From positions 305,296 through 369,295 of the forward strand of contig NZ_JACKTL010000026.1 of the NCBI RefSeq assembly GCF_025822245.1: a stretch of DNA of 64,000 nt, read 5' to 3'. Under the pieces are notes generated by a model. The model made no database searches and was not told where the DNA came from. It was given only the letters and a program-made list of their open reading frames with translations. The stretch comes from Mycolicibacterium hodleri. GTDB lineage: Bacteria; Actinomycetota; Actinomycetes; Mycobacteriales; Mycobacteriaceae. A program made the translations under genes and the position numbers. The stretch's first letter is position 1; each line of letters begins with the position of its first letter. Below, one piece after another: positions 39,963 through 50,068 of the stretch.

Positions 39963-40754
39963 GTGAACGCACGCGCCTTCTTGATCCGTGGACTGCTCGC
40001 CGGTCTGCTGGCCGGCTTCGCAGCCTTCGGGGTCGCCTTCGTCGTCGGTGAGCCCTCGGTGGACAAGGCCATCGCCATCGAGGAGGCGGGCTCGGCGCCC
40101 GCCATCGCGGATCACCACGGCCAGGCCGAGGCCGCCGAGCCCGGTCATACCCACGGCGAGGTAGCCGTCGTCAGCCGGCAGGACCAGTCGACGTGGGGCC
40201 TGCTGACCGGAACGGTGACCGTCGGCGTCACGATCGGTGGTCTCTTGGCCCTGGTGGCAGCCGGGGTGATGGGTCGCGTCGGCCGCCTCTCACCGGCGAC
40301 GTCCACCGCGGTGGTAGCCGGAATCGGTTACGTGTCAGTCGCCTTGGTGCCGTTCCTGAAGTACCCGGCCGCACCGCCGGCCGTGGGCGATCCCGACACC
40401 ATCGTCCAGCGCACCGCGCTGTACTTCGCGTTCGTCCTGATCTCACTCGGCGCGGCGGCGGTCTGCACCGGCGCGGCCTTACGGCTGCGCGGCGCGTGGG
40501 GGAGTCAGGCGGCGGTGCTCGTCGGTGTCGGTGGCTACCTGGCGATCGTGGCGATCGCGGGCGCACTGATGCCGTCGGTCGACGAGATCGGAACCTTTCC
40601 CGGGGACGTGCTCTGGGACTTCCGGCTCGGGTCGATCTTCACCTCCGCTGCGCTGTGGGCCACCGTCGGTGGGGCGCTGGTCGTGATGGTCGGCCGACTC
40701 CACGCCGAGCACCTGGCGTTGCAGGCGCGTCGCGAATTCGCCCGCAGCCTGTGA
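39963..40754 (+). CDS. cbtA: CbtA-family cobalt transporter large subunit
   Basis: 263 residues with about six helices. The first helix 'LIRGLLAGLLAGFAAFGVAF' and the loop 'GEPSVDKAIAIEEA' are typical CbtA, as are 'FLKYPAAPPAVGDPDTI' and 'LPSVDEI' type motifs (here 'LMPSVDEIGTFPGDVLWDFR'). A histidine-rich loop 'DHHGQAEAAEPGHTHGE' near residues 50-68 may bind cobalt. AGGAG precedes the GTG at 39963. Works with CbtB. The last gene of the nitrile hydratase operon; convergent with merR, the stops being 12 bp apart. Confidence 0.88.
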   Translation: MNARAFLIRGLLAGLLAGFAAFGVAFVVGEPSVDKAIAIEEAGSAPAIADHHGQAEAAEPGHTHGEVAVVSRQDQSTWGLLTGTVTVGVTIGGLLALVAAGVMGRVGRLSPATSTAVVAGIGYVSVALVPFLKYPAAPPAVGDPDTIVQRTALYFAFVLISLGAAAVCTGAALRLRGAWGSQAAVLVGVGGYLAIVAIAGALMPSVDEIGTFPGDVLWDFRLGSIFTSAALWATVGGALVVMVGRLHAEHLALQARREFARSL

Positions 40755-40766
40755 GCAGGCGCGAGC

Positions 40767-41162
40767 TCAGTCCCGCCGCGCCGCGTGGGTGGCGGTGAGA
40801 TAGCGGTCCAACGTGTCACGGCTGGCGGACAGGTGGCGGATGCGCTCGTCGAGCCGGTTCATCTCGTGGGCCAGCGTGCTCAGGATCTCGGGGCACGGGT
40901 CGATCGTCGGCTCGCTCCCGTGCGCGCAGGGGAGGATCTGACGAATGGTGTCGGTGGGCAGGCCTGCGTCGAGCAATCCACGGATCTGGGCGACCGTGGT
41001 CACGGCGTCCGGGCAGTACTGCCGGTACCCGTTGTCGGCGCGGACGGGGTCCAACAAGCCCTGTTGCTCGTAGTAGCGCAGCATCCGCGCAGAGGCACCC
41101 GACCTCCGTGACAGCTCACCGATGGAGATGGCCGTCGGGGACGCGGGGGTTGACCTTGACAT
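40767..41162 (-). CDS. MerR-family transcriptional regulator
   Basis: 131 residues. The N-terminal MerR HTH 'ISIGELSRRSGASARMLRYYEQQGLLDPVRADNGYRQY' is complete and followed by the dimerisation coiled coil. Cysteines occur in 'PCAHGSEPTIDPCPEI', which lies where metal- or drug-sensing MerR proteins have their effector loop. Cobalt sensing would be attractive next to cbtA, but the protein could equally regulate the divergent luciferase-like gene. The ATG at 41162 lies within the palindrome at 41157-41170, so the mRNA may be leaderless or the start may be slightly internal. Confidence 0.83.
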   Translation of the reverse strand: MSRSTPASPTAISIGELSRRSGASARMLRYYEQQGLLDPVRADNGYRQYCPDAVTTVAQIRGLLDAGLPTDTIRQILPCAHGSEPTIDPCPEILSTLAHEMNRLDERIRHLSASRDTLDRYLTATHAARRD

Positions 41163-41181
41163 AGATGTCAGACTCTAGCAT
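41150..41181 (+). promoter_or_regulatory. MerR-type promoter with a 20-bp spacer and inverted repeat
   Basis: A -35-like TTGACC (41150-41155) and a -10-like TAGCAT (41176-41181) are 20 bp apart. Between them lies TGACAT-AG-ATGTCA (41157-41170). An overlong 19-20 bp spacer with a dyad inside is the hallmark of promoters activated by MerR proteins. It points toward the luciferase-like gene at 41251. A second -35-like TTGACA (41156-41161) is too close to the -10 to act (14 bp). Confidence 0.5.
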
Positions 41182-41250
41182 TCGCGTCATGAGAACACAT
41201 CGGCTCAACCGTCCTCAGTACCCGGCAGAGTCGAACGAAGCTGGTGCCGA

Positions 41251-42075
41251 ATGAGATTGAGCGTCGCACTGTCCAACGACGAGACCGGCGTCGACCCGCA
41301 GTCAATCGTGGCCCAAGCGCGCCTGGCGGAGGAGTTGGGATACGCCGGGGTGTGGGTGCCCGACCACCTACTGCCGCCCGAGCAGTACGGCGACGTCTAC
41401 GGCGGCGTGTACGAGGCCTTGATGCTGCTGTCCCACGTGGCCGCGGTGACGACGCGGGTCACGTTGGGGACGACGGTGATCATCGTGCCGCTGCGGGAGC
41501 CGGTGCTGTTGGCCAAGCAGCTCTCCACCCTGGAGCGCCTGGCGCCCGGACGGGTGGTCTTCGGTGTCGGCGTCGGCTGGGACGCGAGCGAGTTCGACGC
41601 CGTCGGTGTTCCCTTCGCGGAGCGGGGCGCACGAACTGACGAGACGATCGAGTTGATTCAGGCGGTGCATCGGGGAGACAGGCCTGCGGAGAACCACTTC
41701 TTCGGGTCAGCCGCCGGCGTCTTCGAACCCCGGCCGTCCGCGCCGATCCCCGTCATGGTCGGCGGTATGACCGGCCCCGCGTTCCGCCGGGCCGCGCGCG
41801 TCGCCGATCGCTGGCAGGCGTTCGGACTCACCCCGCAGGAATTCCGCACCAAGCGTGAGGAATTGGACCGGATGGCGGCGCCGCGCCGGATCTCCGCGGG
41901 CATCATGCTCTCACGGGCGAGCAGCCAGGAGAGCGTCGCGGAACTACTCGTTCGCCTAGGCGCCTACGAGGAGGCGGGTGCCGACGAGGTGACGATCCAC
42001 TTCGGGTCCAGCGCGCAGACATCGGCGCCCATGACCGAACTGATGGAGCGGTGGCGGGCCGGTCACCGGTCCTGA
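41251..42075 (+). CDS. Luciferase-like monooxygenase-family oxidoreductase (probably F420-dependent)
   Basis: 274 residues of the bacterial-luciferase-like TIM-barrel family. 'ARLAEELGYAGVWVPDHLLPP', 'TTRVTLGTTVIIVPLREPVLLAKQLSTLERLAPGRVVFGVGVGWDASEFDAVGV' and 'PIPVMVGGMTGPAFRRAARVADRW' match the actinobacterial F420-dependent subgroup. Cofactor F420 versus FMN is inferred from the phylum. The gene is divergent from merR with a MerR-type promoter between, so it is probably induced through that regulator. Substrate unknown. Confidence 0.82.
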   Translation: MRLSVALSNDETGVDPQSIVAQARLAEELGYAGVWVPDHLLPPEQYGDVYGGVYEALMLLSHVAAVTTRVTLGTTVIIVPLREPVLLAKQLSTLERLAPGRVVFGVGVGWDASEFDAVGVPFAERGARTDETIELIQAVHRGDRPAENHFFGSAAGVFEPRPSAPIPVMVGGMTGPAFRRAARVADRWQAFGLTPQEFRTKREELDRMAAPRRISAGIMLSRASSQESVAELLVRLGAYEEAGADEVTIHFGSSAQTSAPMTELMERWRAGHRS

Positions 42076-42098
42076 GCACCGCGCCGATGCCCTACACG

Positions 42099-44237
42099 TC
42101 AGCCCGCCGGCGTCACGTCCGCACCCGAGCCCTTGATCGACGCCTTGGCGCGCTTCTCGGCCCGGACAGCCCTGGTGCCGCGCACGAAACCGGTCGCCGA
42201 GACTGCGGCCGCCATCAGCGCCGCCTCGCCCGCGGTGAACGGGTGGAAGCCGACGCCGGCTCCGCCGCGGCCCTTCACCGGGATGTCGGCGACTTCGGTG
42301 ACTTTCCAAGCCTTTTCGGAGATCGACAGGATGGCCTCGCCGTTCTCACACGTCAGCGGCAACGCGGCTATCACCTCGTCGCCGTCGGCGGCCAGCTTCA
42401 CCCCGGCCACGCCGTTGCCGGCCGCGCCCTGCGGATTCACCGCGGCGGGGTCGATGCGCAGCACTTTGCCGCGACGGGTCACCAACGCCAGGTGGGAGCC
42501 GGGCGACAGCACGCCGGACCGCACCAGCCCGGTGATGTCCGGTGCCACCGGGATGTCGCGGATCTTGTATGGCAGCCCGCCCCCGGTGGTGAACTTGATT
42601 CGCCCGTCGGCCCACGCCGCCCAACCGAGCCCCGAGGTCAGCAGCTCGCCGTGGCTGTCGGAGAAGACACCCCGGTCGTCGAGTCGCCACGCGGCGTTGG
42701 TCTTTCGCTCGCGCGCACCGTCCTCGTCCGAACTGGACGTCACCGGCACCGCTTCGAGGTCCAGCACCGTACGTCGGTCGAACTCGGGGCCCTTGAACAG
42801 CTTGGCGGTCTCGACGAGCTCCTTGTCGATCACCACCCGGCGCGCGTCGGGGTTGCCCACCAACTCGGTCAGCTCGGCGAACTCGGCGTCCAGCTTCTCC
42901 GCCTCGGCCTGCAGCTCGATCACGTCGAGTTTTGTCAGACGCCGAAGTTGCAGCGCGAGAACGTAATCGGCCTGCACGGCATCGATCCCGAAACGCTCCT
43001 GCAGCCCCTGGCGGGCTTCGTCGACGGTGTCGGAACCGCGGATCACCGCCACCGCGGCGTCGATGTCCAGGTGGATGGTCATCAGGCCGGTCACCAGGTG
43101 GCGCCGGTCGGTGACCTTGTCCAGCCGATACTCGCTGCGCCGCAACACCACTGAATCGCGCAGGTGCAGGAAGGCGCCGATCAGCTCACGCACCGTCCAC
43201 CAGCGCGGCACCCGGTCCTCGTCGAGCGCGACCAGGCTCGCCGCGAACGTCGACTCCAGCGGTGTCAGGGCGAGCAGCTGGTCACGGATCGTCTCGGCAC
43301 TGTGGCCACGTTTGGCGGTGACCACGATGCGCAGCCCGTTGCGGCGGTCGGTCAGGTCGGACATGTCGGCGACACCCGACATCTCTCCCGATTCGACCAG
43401 CGCCCGGATGCGTTCTTGCACGGTGTTACTCGCGACACCGGGCGGCAGCTCGGTGACGACGACGTTCTTCCCGTCGACCGACACCGTGCCGCGGACCGTG
43501 AGCTGCCCGCGCCCGGTGGTGATGTACTCCCGCAGTCCGGCCGTGCCCACCACGGTGGCGCCGCAGCCCCAGTCGGGGCCGGGAATGAGTTTCATCAACC
43601 TGTCGTCGGTCATGTTCGGGGTCTTCAGTAGTGCCCGGCAAGCGGCCATGATCTCGCGCGGATTGTGCGCGGGCACCTTGGTGGCCCAGCCCTCGGCGAT
43701 GCCGACGGCACCGTTGCACAGCAGCACCGGCCACTGCGCGGGCAGAACCGTCGGCTCGATCCATTCCCCGTCGAACGTCGGGACCATCGGCACCGCATGG
43801 TCGTTCAGTTCGGCCGTCAGTGCCGCACCGGGTGCCGACAACCGCATCTCGGTGTAGCGATCGGCGGCGGGGATGTCGCCCTGGATGCGAGGGAAAGCGC
43901 CCTGTCCGTCGATGACCTTCACACGCTGGAACTCGGCGGCCATCAGCGCCGCCGCCCCGTACATCGACGCGCCGCCGTGGGGGTGCAGATTGCCGGTGAC
44001 GGCCGAACAGACCTTGGAGGACTTCTGCGGCTTGTTTCCCGGCAGCAGTCGGGAGTCGTGCATCTGATAGAGCAGTCGGCGCTGGCCGGGCTTGAGCCCG
44101 TCGAACGCGGACGGGATGGCGCGGTCGCTGACGCTGTAGAGCGCGAAGGTCAGCTGGTAGTGGTTCCAGTAGTCGTCGGCGCTCTGGTCGAGCACCAGGT
44201 CCGGATTCTGCTCGGGAACGTCCAGGGTGGCGGTCAC
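42099..44237 (-). CDS. topoM: Type II DNA topoisomerase, GyrA/ParC-like subunit (TopoM-like)
   Basis: 712 residues. Breakage-reunion domain with 'SVSDRAIPSAFDGLKPGQRRLLYQM', and the catalytic tyrosine in 'AADRYTEMRLS' about residue 125. The coiled-coil gate follows, ending in 'QLRRLTKLDVIELQAEAEKL'. The C-terminal part is short and beta-rich ('WAAWADGRIKFTTGGGLPYK', 'LALVTRRGKVLRIDP') but lacks the GyrA-box repeats of true gyrase. This layout and the position next to the ATPase subunit fit TopoM of Mycobacterium smegmatis, an extra type II enzyme besides gyrase. TAGGAG precedes the GTG at 44237, eight bases after the topoN stop. Confidence 0.85.
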   Translation of the reverse strand: MTATLDVPEQNPDLVLDQSADDYWNHYQLTFALYSVSDRAIPSAFDGLKPGQRRLLYQMHDSRLLPGNKPQKSSKVCSAVTGNLHPHGGASMYGAAALMAAEFQRVKVIDGQGAFPRIQGDIPAADRYTEMRLSAPGAALTAELNDHAVPMVPTFDGEWIEPTVLPAQWPVLLCNGAVGIAEGWATKVPAHNPREIMAACRALLKTPNMTDDRLMKLIPGPDWGCGATVVGTAGLREYITTGRGQLTVRGTVSVDGKNVVVTELPPGVASNTVQERIRALVESGEMSGVADMSDLTDRRNGLRIVVTAKRGHSAETIRDQLLALTPLESTFAASLVALDEDRVPRWWTVRELIGAFLHLRDSVVLRRSEYRLDKVTDRRHLVTGLMTIHLDIDAAVAVIRGSDTVDEARQGLQERFGIDAVQADYVLALQLRRLTKLDVIELQAEAEKLDAEFAELTELVGNPDARRVVIDKELVETAKLFKGPEFDRRTVLDLEAVPVTSSSDEDGARERKTNAAWRLDDRGVFSDSHGELLTSGLGWAAWADGRIKFTTGGGLPYKIRDIPVAPDITGLVRSGVLSPGSHLALVTRRGKVLRIDPAAVNPQGAAGNGVAGVKLAADGDEVIAALPLTCENGEAILSISEKAWKVTEVADIPVKGRGGAGVGFHPFTAGEAALMAAAVSATGFVRGTRAVRAEKRAKASIKGSGADVTPAG

Positions 44238-44245
44238 GGGTTCTC

Positions 44246-46279
44246 CTAGCTGAGGTCGAGCGCAAGGGTGTCGACGCGGGAGGCGACATCGGCCATCCAC
44301 GTGCGCCGGCCCTCCGGCGGTCCGCCGAACAGGGTGTGGTGCAATTTCGGATCGCCGTCGTCGAGGTGGACTCGAATCACGGTGCGCCGCTCGGGATCCA
44401 GCACGGTGTTCCAGAAGTCGTCGGCGTCCATCTCGCCGAGGCCCTTGTTGCGCTGGACCTCCACCTTGCGTTTGGAGGTGGCCTTCAATTGGGCCACCGC
44501 AGCATCACGCTCGGACTCGTCCTGGCAGTAGATCCGCTCCTGCCCGTCCTTGACCACGAACAGCGGCGGCAACGTCACGTAGACCATTCCGGCCTTCACC
44601 AACGGCCGATAGAAGTCCAGGAACATCGAGATGAGGCTGGAGTTGATGTTGCCGCCGTCGGGGTCGGCGTCGGAGGCGAACAGGATGCGGTCGTACCGGC
44701 AGGACTCCGGGTCGCAGTTGTCGCGCACGCCGCAGCCCAGGATGCGCTCGATCGAGTCGAATTCGTCCTTGATCCGCGCCTTGTTCAGCGTGAATCCGTA
44801 GACGTTTGGCGGCTTGCCCTTCAGAGGGAACGCCGCCTGGAAGGTGGCGTCGCGGGCGGCCTTGATCGTGCCCAGCGCCGAATCGCCCTCGCACAGGAAC
44901 AGCTCGGCGCCCGAGCCGCGGCCGGTTTCCCGGCTGGGTAGCAGCTTCGGCGGCAGCGACAGGTTCGTGCCGAGGCCCTTGGCCTTCGACGCCGCCCGGG
45001 ACCTGGCCTTGGCGCCCTCGGCGCTGCGGCGCGCCCTGGCCGCCTCCAGCGCCAGCTGGGTCCACCGCGACACTGCCTCGCCGTTGCCGGGGTTGGCGGC
45101 CCAGATGGTGACGCTGCGCGCCACGTCCGGCGCCATCGCGACGTTCAGCGAGCGCGACGACACCGCGGTCTTGGCTTGGGAGTCCCAGGACACGTCCGGT
45201 GCGCGAGTGTCCACGGCGAGTGCGGTCACGGCCGCGAAGTCCTGCGCCTCCGGCCCGTCCTCGCCCTTGGCCAGGCCCAGGTCGCGGATGCGCGACGCGC
45301 GGTCGGCCAGCGCCTCGGACAAGCCCTTCACCGCGGCGGTCAAATGAGATCCGCCACCGGGGGTGCGCACGGTGTTGCAGAACGCGGCGACGGTGGCCGG
45401 TTCGGCGGGGCCCGCGGTCAGCGACCAGCGGAACGGGGTGGGTCCACGACCGGTCGTGTAGTCGCCGCGGCCGTCGACCACGGCGCGTACGCCGGGCACG
45501 GGGGTGCCGGCGGCGACGCACATGAGGTCCAGGAGGGTGTCGGTGCCCCACGGTCCGCGGAACGGCTCGAGCAGTTCGGGCCGGACCTCGTCGCCGGGCC
45601 AACCCTCGTCGGCGACGAGCAGGTGCACGCCGGGGGACATCCGTGCGGCCGCGTGCGCCCGCAGCAGGACCTCGTTGACGTCGACGGTGGAATCCGGCAC
45701 CACCGCCGCGTCGAACAGGATGCGGACGGTCGTGCCGTGTGCGTCGGGTTGGCGATTGCCGGAGCCGCGCAACTTCTGGGCGTCGGCGCGGGTGAACGGG
45801 GCGTCGGCGTCGAAGTCCTTGCCCTCGAACACGCCCGGATAGCCGCCGCCGAAGCTCTGCAGATAGGTCTTGCCGGCCCGGCGCACCGTCACGTCGGTGC
45901 GCGCGGAGATGAAGACCGCAGCGGCGGCGCCGATTCCGTTCAGGCCGGCACCCGTGCTGGTCGCGTCGGCGTGGGCGTCGAACTTGCCGCCCGCCCGCGC
46001 GGTACCGAGGGTCTTGACGATGCCGTTCTTGCCGTTGACCGGGTCGGAGTCGACGGGCAGGCCGCGGCCGTCGTCGGCGACGCTGACCGAGCCGTCGGCG
46101 TGCAGGGTGATGGTGACCGTCGATCCGCCGTGACTCGGGTCGGCGACCTCCTCGATGGCGTTGTCGACGATCTCGCGCAGCGCGGTGTTGAGCACGTCCA
46201 GACCGAGGTTGACCGCCGGCCGCAGGCGTGTGTGCTGGACATCGTCGAGCTCGGTGATGTCGGCGGCGGTGTAACTCAC
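44246..46279 (-). CDS. topoN: Type II DNA topoisomerase, GyrB/ParE-like ATPase subunit (TopoN-like)
   Basis: 677 residues. GHKL ATPase motifs: 'ALREIVDNAIEEVAD' (metal Asn), 'VADDGRGLPVD' and 'TSTGAGLNGIGAAAAVFIS'. TOPRIM motifs: 'LFLCEGDSALGTIKAARD' with Glu, and 'FASDADPDGGNINSS' with the DxD. In typical GyrB these are EGDSAGG and DADVDG, so Gly-to-Leu and Val-to-Pro changes mark this as the divergent TopoN branch. With TopoM it forms an ATP-dependent decatenating/relaxing enzyme. GTG start at 46279. A very long inverted repeat lies upstream at 46455-46511. Confidence 0.85.
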   Translation of the reverse strand: MSYTAADITELDDVQHTRLRPAVNLGLDVLNTALREIVDNAIEEVADPSHGGSTVTITLHADGSVSVADDGRGLPVDSDPVNGKNGIVKTLGTARAGGKFDAHADATSTGAGLNGIGAAAAVFISARTDVTVRRAGKTYLQSFGGGYPGVFEGKDFDADAPFTRADAQKLRGSGNRQPDAHGTTVRILFDAAVVPDSTVDVNEVLLRAHAAARMSPGVHLLVADEGWPGDEVRPELLEPFRGPWGTDTLLDLMCVAAGTPVPGVRAVVDGRGDYTTGRGPTPFRWSLTAGPAEPATVAAFCNTVRTPGGGSHLTAAVKGLSEALADRASRIRDLGLAKGEDGPEAQDFAAVTALAVDTRAPDVSWDSQAKTAVSSRSLNVAMAPDVARSVTIWAANPGNGEAVSRWTQLALEAARARRSAEGAKARSRAASKAKGLGTNLSLPPKLLPSRETGRGSGAELFLCEGDSALGTIKAARDATFQAAFPLKGKPPNVYGFTLNKARIKDEFDSIERILGCGVRDNCDPESCRYDRILFASDADPDGGNINSSLISMFLDFYRPLVKAGMVYVTLPPLFVVKDGQERIYCQDESERDAAVAQLKATSKRKVEVQRNKGLGEMDADDFWNTVLDPERRTVIRVHLDDGDPKLHHTLFGGPPEGRRTWMADVASRVDTLALDLS

Positions 46280-46454
46280 TGCTCGCCCCTTCCATCGGTC
46301 TTGGGTGTGCCGCAGGAATCGTAGACGTCCGGTCGGACATCTTCGTGCAGCCGCGGCGGCGTATGAGCAGACTCATATCGCGGCCGGTTTGCGCGTACCG
46401 GCCACAGGGGCGGTCGCCGGCTCGTCACCAGGGGTCCTGCCCCACCCGGTCCGG

Positions 46455-46511
46455 AAGTCTCTATCACCGGCGATATCACCCATGCAGTGATATCGCCGGT
46501 GATAGAGACTT
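46455..46511. repeat. 57-bp perfect inverted repeat (25-bp arms, 7-nt loop) upstream of topoN
   Basis: Arms 46455-46479 and 46487-46511 are exact reverse complements; the loop is CCATGCA. Each arm contains TATCACCGGCGATA (or its complement), itself almost palindromic. The element is 66 bp downstream of the DUF4239 gene stop (46577) and about 180 bp upstream of the topoN start. It could be a strong hairpin terminator without a U-tract, or a double operator. Two smaller repeats follow toward topoN: TATGAG-N4-CTCATA (46362-46377) and GTCC-N4-GGAC (46327-46338). Confidence 0.85.
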
Positions 46512-46576
46512 GGAGTGCGGGTCCCCACCCGGAGCTGGGCAGGTCAGTCGCAGGCGAACGTCGCAGTTCGCCGCTC

Positions 46577-47383
46577 CTACGTCGTGGGATCCCCACGCGC
46601 GTCGCACGGAGCGGCGTGCCCGTCGTCGATCAGTCGCAACGTCACTCGCATCTGGTCGGGCTGCAGGCTGCCCGACCAGTCGTCGTAGGGATGGTCCAGG
46701 AACGCCACGACGAGTAGGGCCGAGGTCACCAACGCCGAGACGAACGCGATGGGCACCGCCTGGATGACGGCGCTCTCACGACGGTCGGCCTGTACGCACA
46801 TGTAGCTGAGGATGGCTGCTGCGCCGATGCCCAGAACGATCCACAGCGGTGGTGGCACCGAGGGGGCGGCTTCGGCGGAGCGGGCCCGGCGGCCGTCGCG
46901 GCGCTGCGCCTGCTGGTCGAACCATTGACCGTAGGCGGCTTCCTGCTTCGCGTTCGTCGGATTGGTGGCCTCGAAGTCGGCGGCCATCGTGTCGACCCAG
47001 TTCTGCACCGTCGCAGACGATTCGCCGCGCTCCATGGCCGGCCACTCCTGTGATATCACGGCTCGCGAGTAGCAGATCAGGTCGCCGTGCAGCCGTGTTC
47101 CGGTGTGCCCTTCCAGCACGTCGGCCACGTTGTGCAGCTCGGTGACCGAGATGGCCTCCATGGTGCCGCCGTCGCGGGCACGCTGGTAGTTCTGCAGCGC
47201 GTAGAAGATGGTGAAGGCCAGCAGCACCGCGAACATGGTGCCGATCACGGTGAGAGCCCCTGCGGCACGGGTGCTGTCGATGAACCAGCCGGGGTCGGGC
47301 GCGCGCCTGCGTGCCAGTAGCTTCACCACGACGGCGGTCGTCACCACGATGACGAGCACCGCCACCGCCAACCAGCTCAGCAT
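46577..47383 (-). CDS. DUF4239-like membrane protein
   Basis: About 268 residues from the ATG at 47383: helix 1 ('LSWLAVAVLVIVVTTAVVV'), helix 2 ('ALTVIGTMFAVLLAFTIFYAL'), a soluble middle of about 110 residues, then two helices near the end ('PPLWIVLGIGAAAILSYMCV' and 'VPIAFVSALVTSALLVVAFLDHPYDDW'). The order and the 'FAVLLAFTIFYALQNYQRARD' phrase fit the DUF4239/bestrophin-like family, of unknown function, possibly channels. Upstream in-frame starts exist (ATG at 47452) but add a serine/arginine-rich leader. No clear operon partner. Confidence 0.65.
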   Translation of the reverse strand: MLSWLAVAVLVIVVTTAVVVKLLARRRAPDPGWFIDSTRAAGALTVIGTMFAVLLAFTIFYALQNYQRARDGGTMEAISVTELHNVADVLEGHTGTRLHGDLICYSRAVISQEWPAMERGESSATVQNWVDTMAADFEATNPTNAKQEAAYGQWFDQQAQRRDGRRARSAEAAPSVPPPLWIVLGIGAAAILSYMCVQADRRESAVIQAVPIAFVSALVTSALLVVAFLDHPYDDWSGSLQPDQMRVTLRLIDDGHAAPCDARGDPTT

Positions 47384-47563
47384 CGGCCGAGTCCGGCGAT
47401 CGCTGGAGCGTGAACTCGTTCGACTTGCCGCGCGTGGTTCATGCACACCCATCGGTAAAGGGCGGTGGATCACCGTGACTCACCGCCTGCCGATTGTGGG
47501 GGCTGTCGGGCCGGTTGGGTGCAGTAACGCGCTACTGAAGTATGTGGCACCCGCGGGGCTGGA

Positions 47564-50067
<2,504 letters not shown>

Positions 50068-50068
50068 C

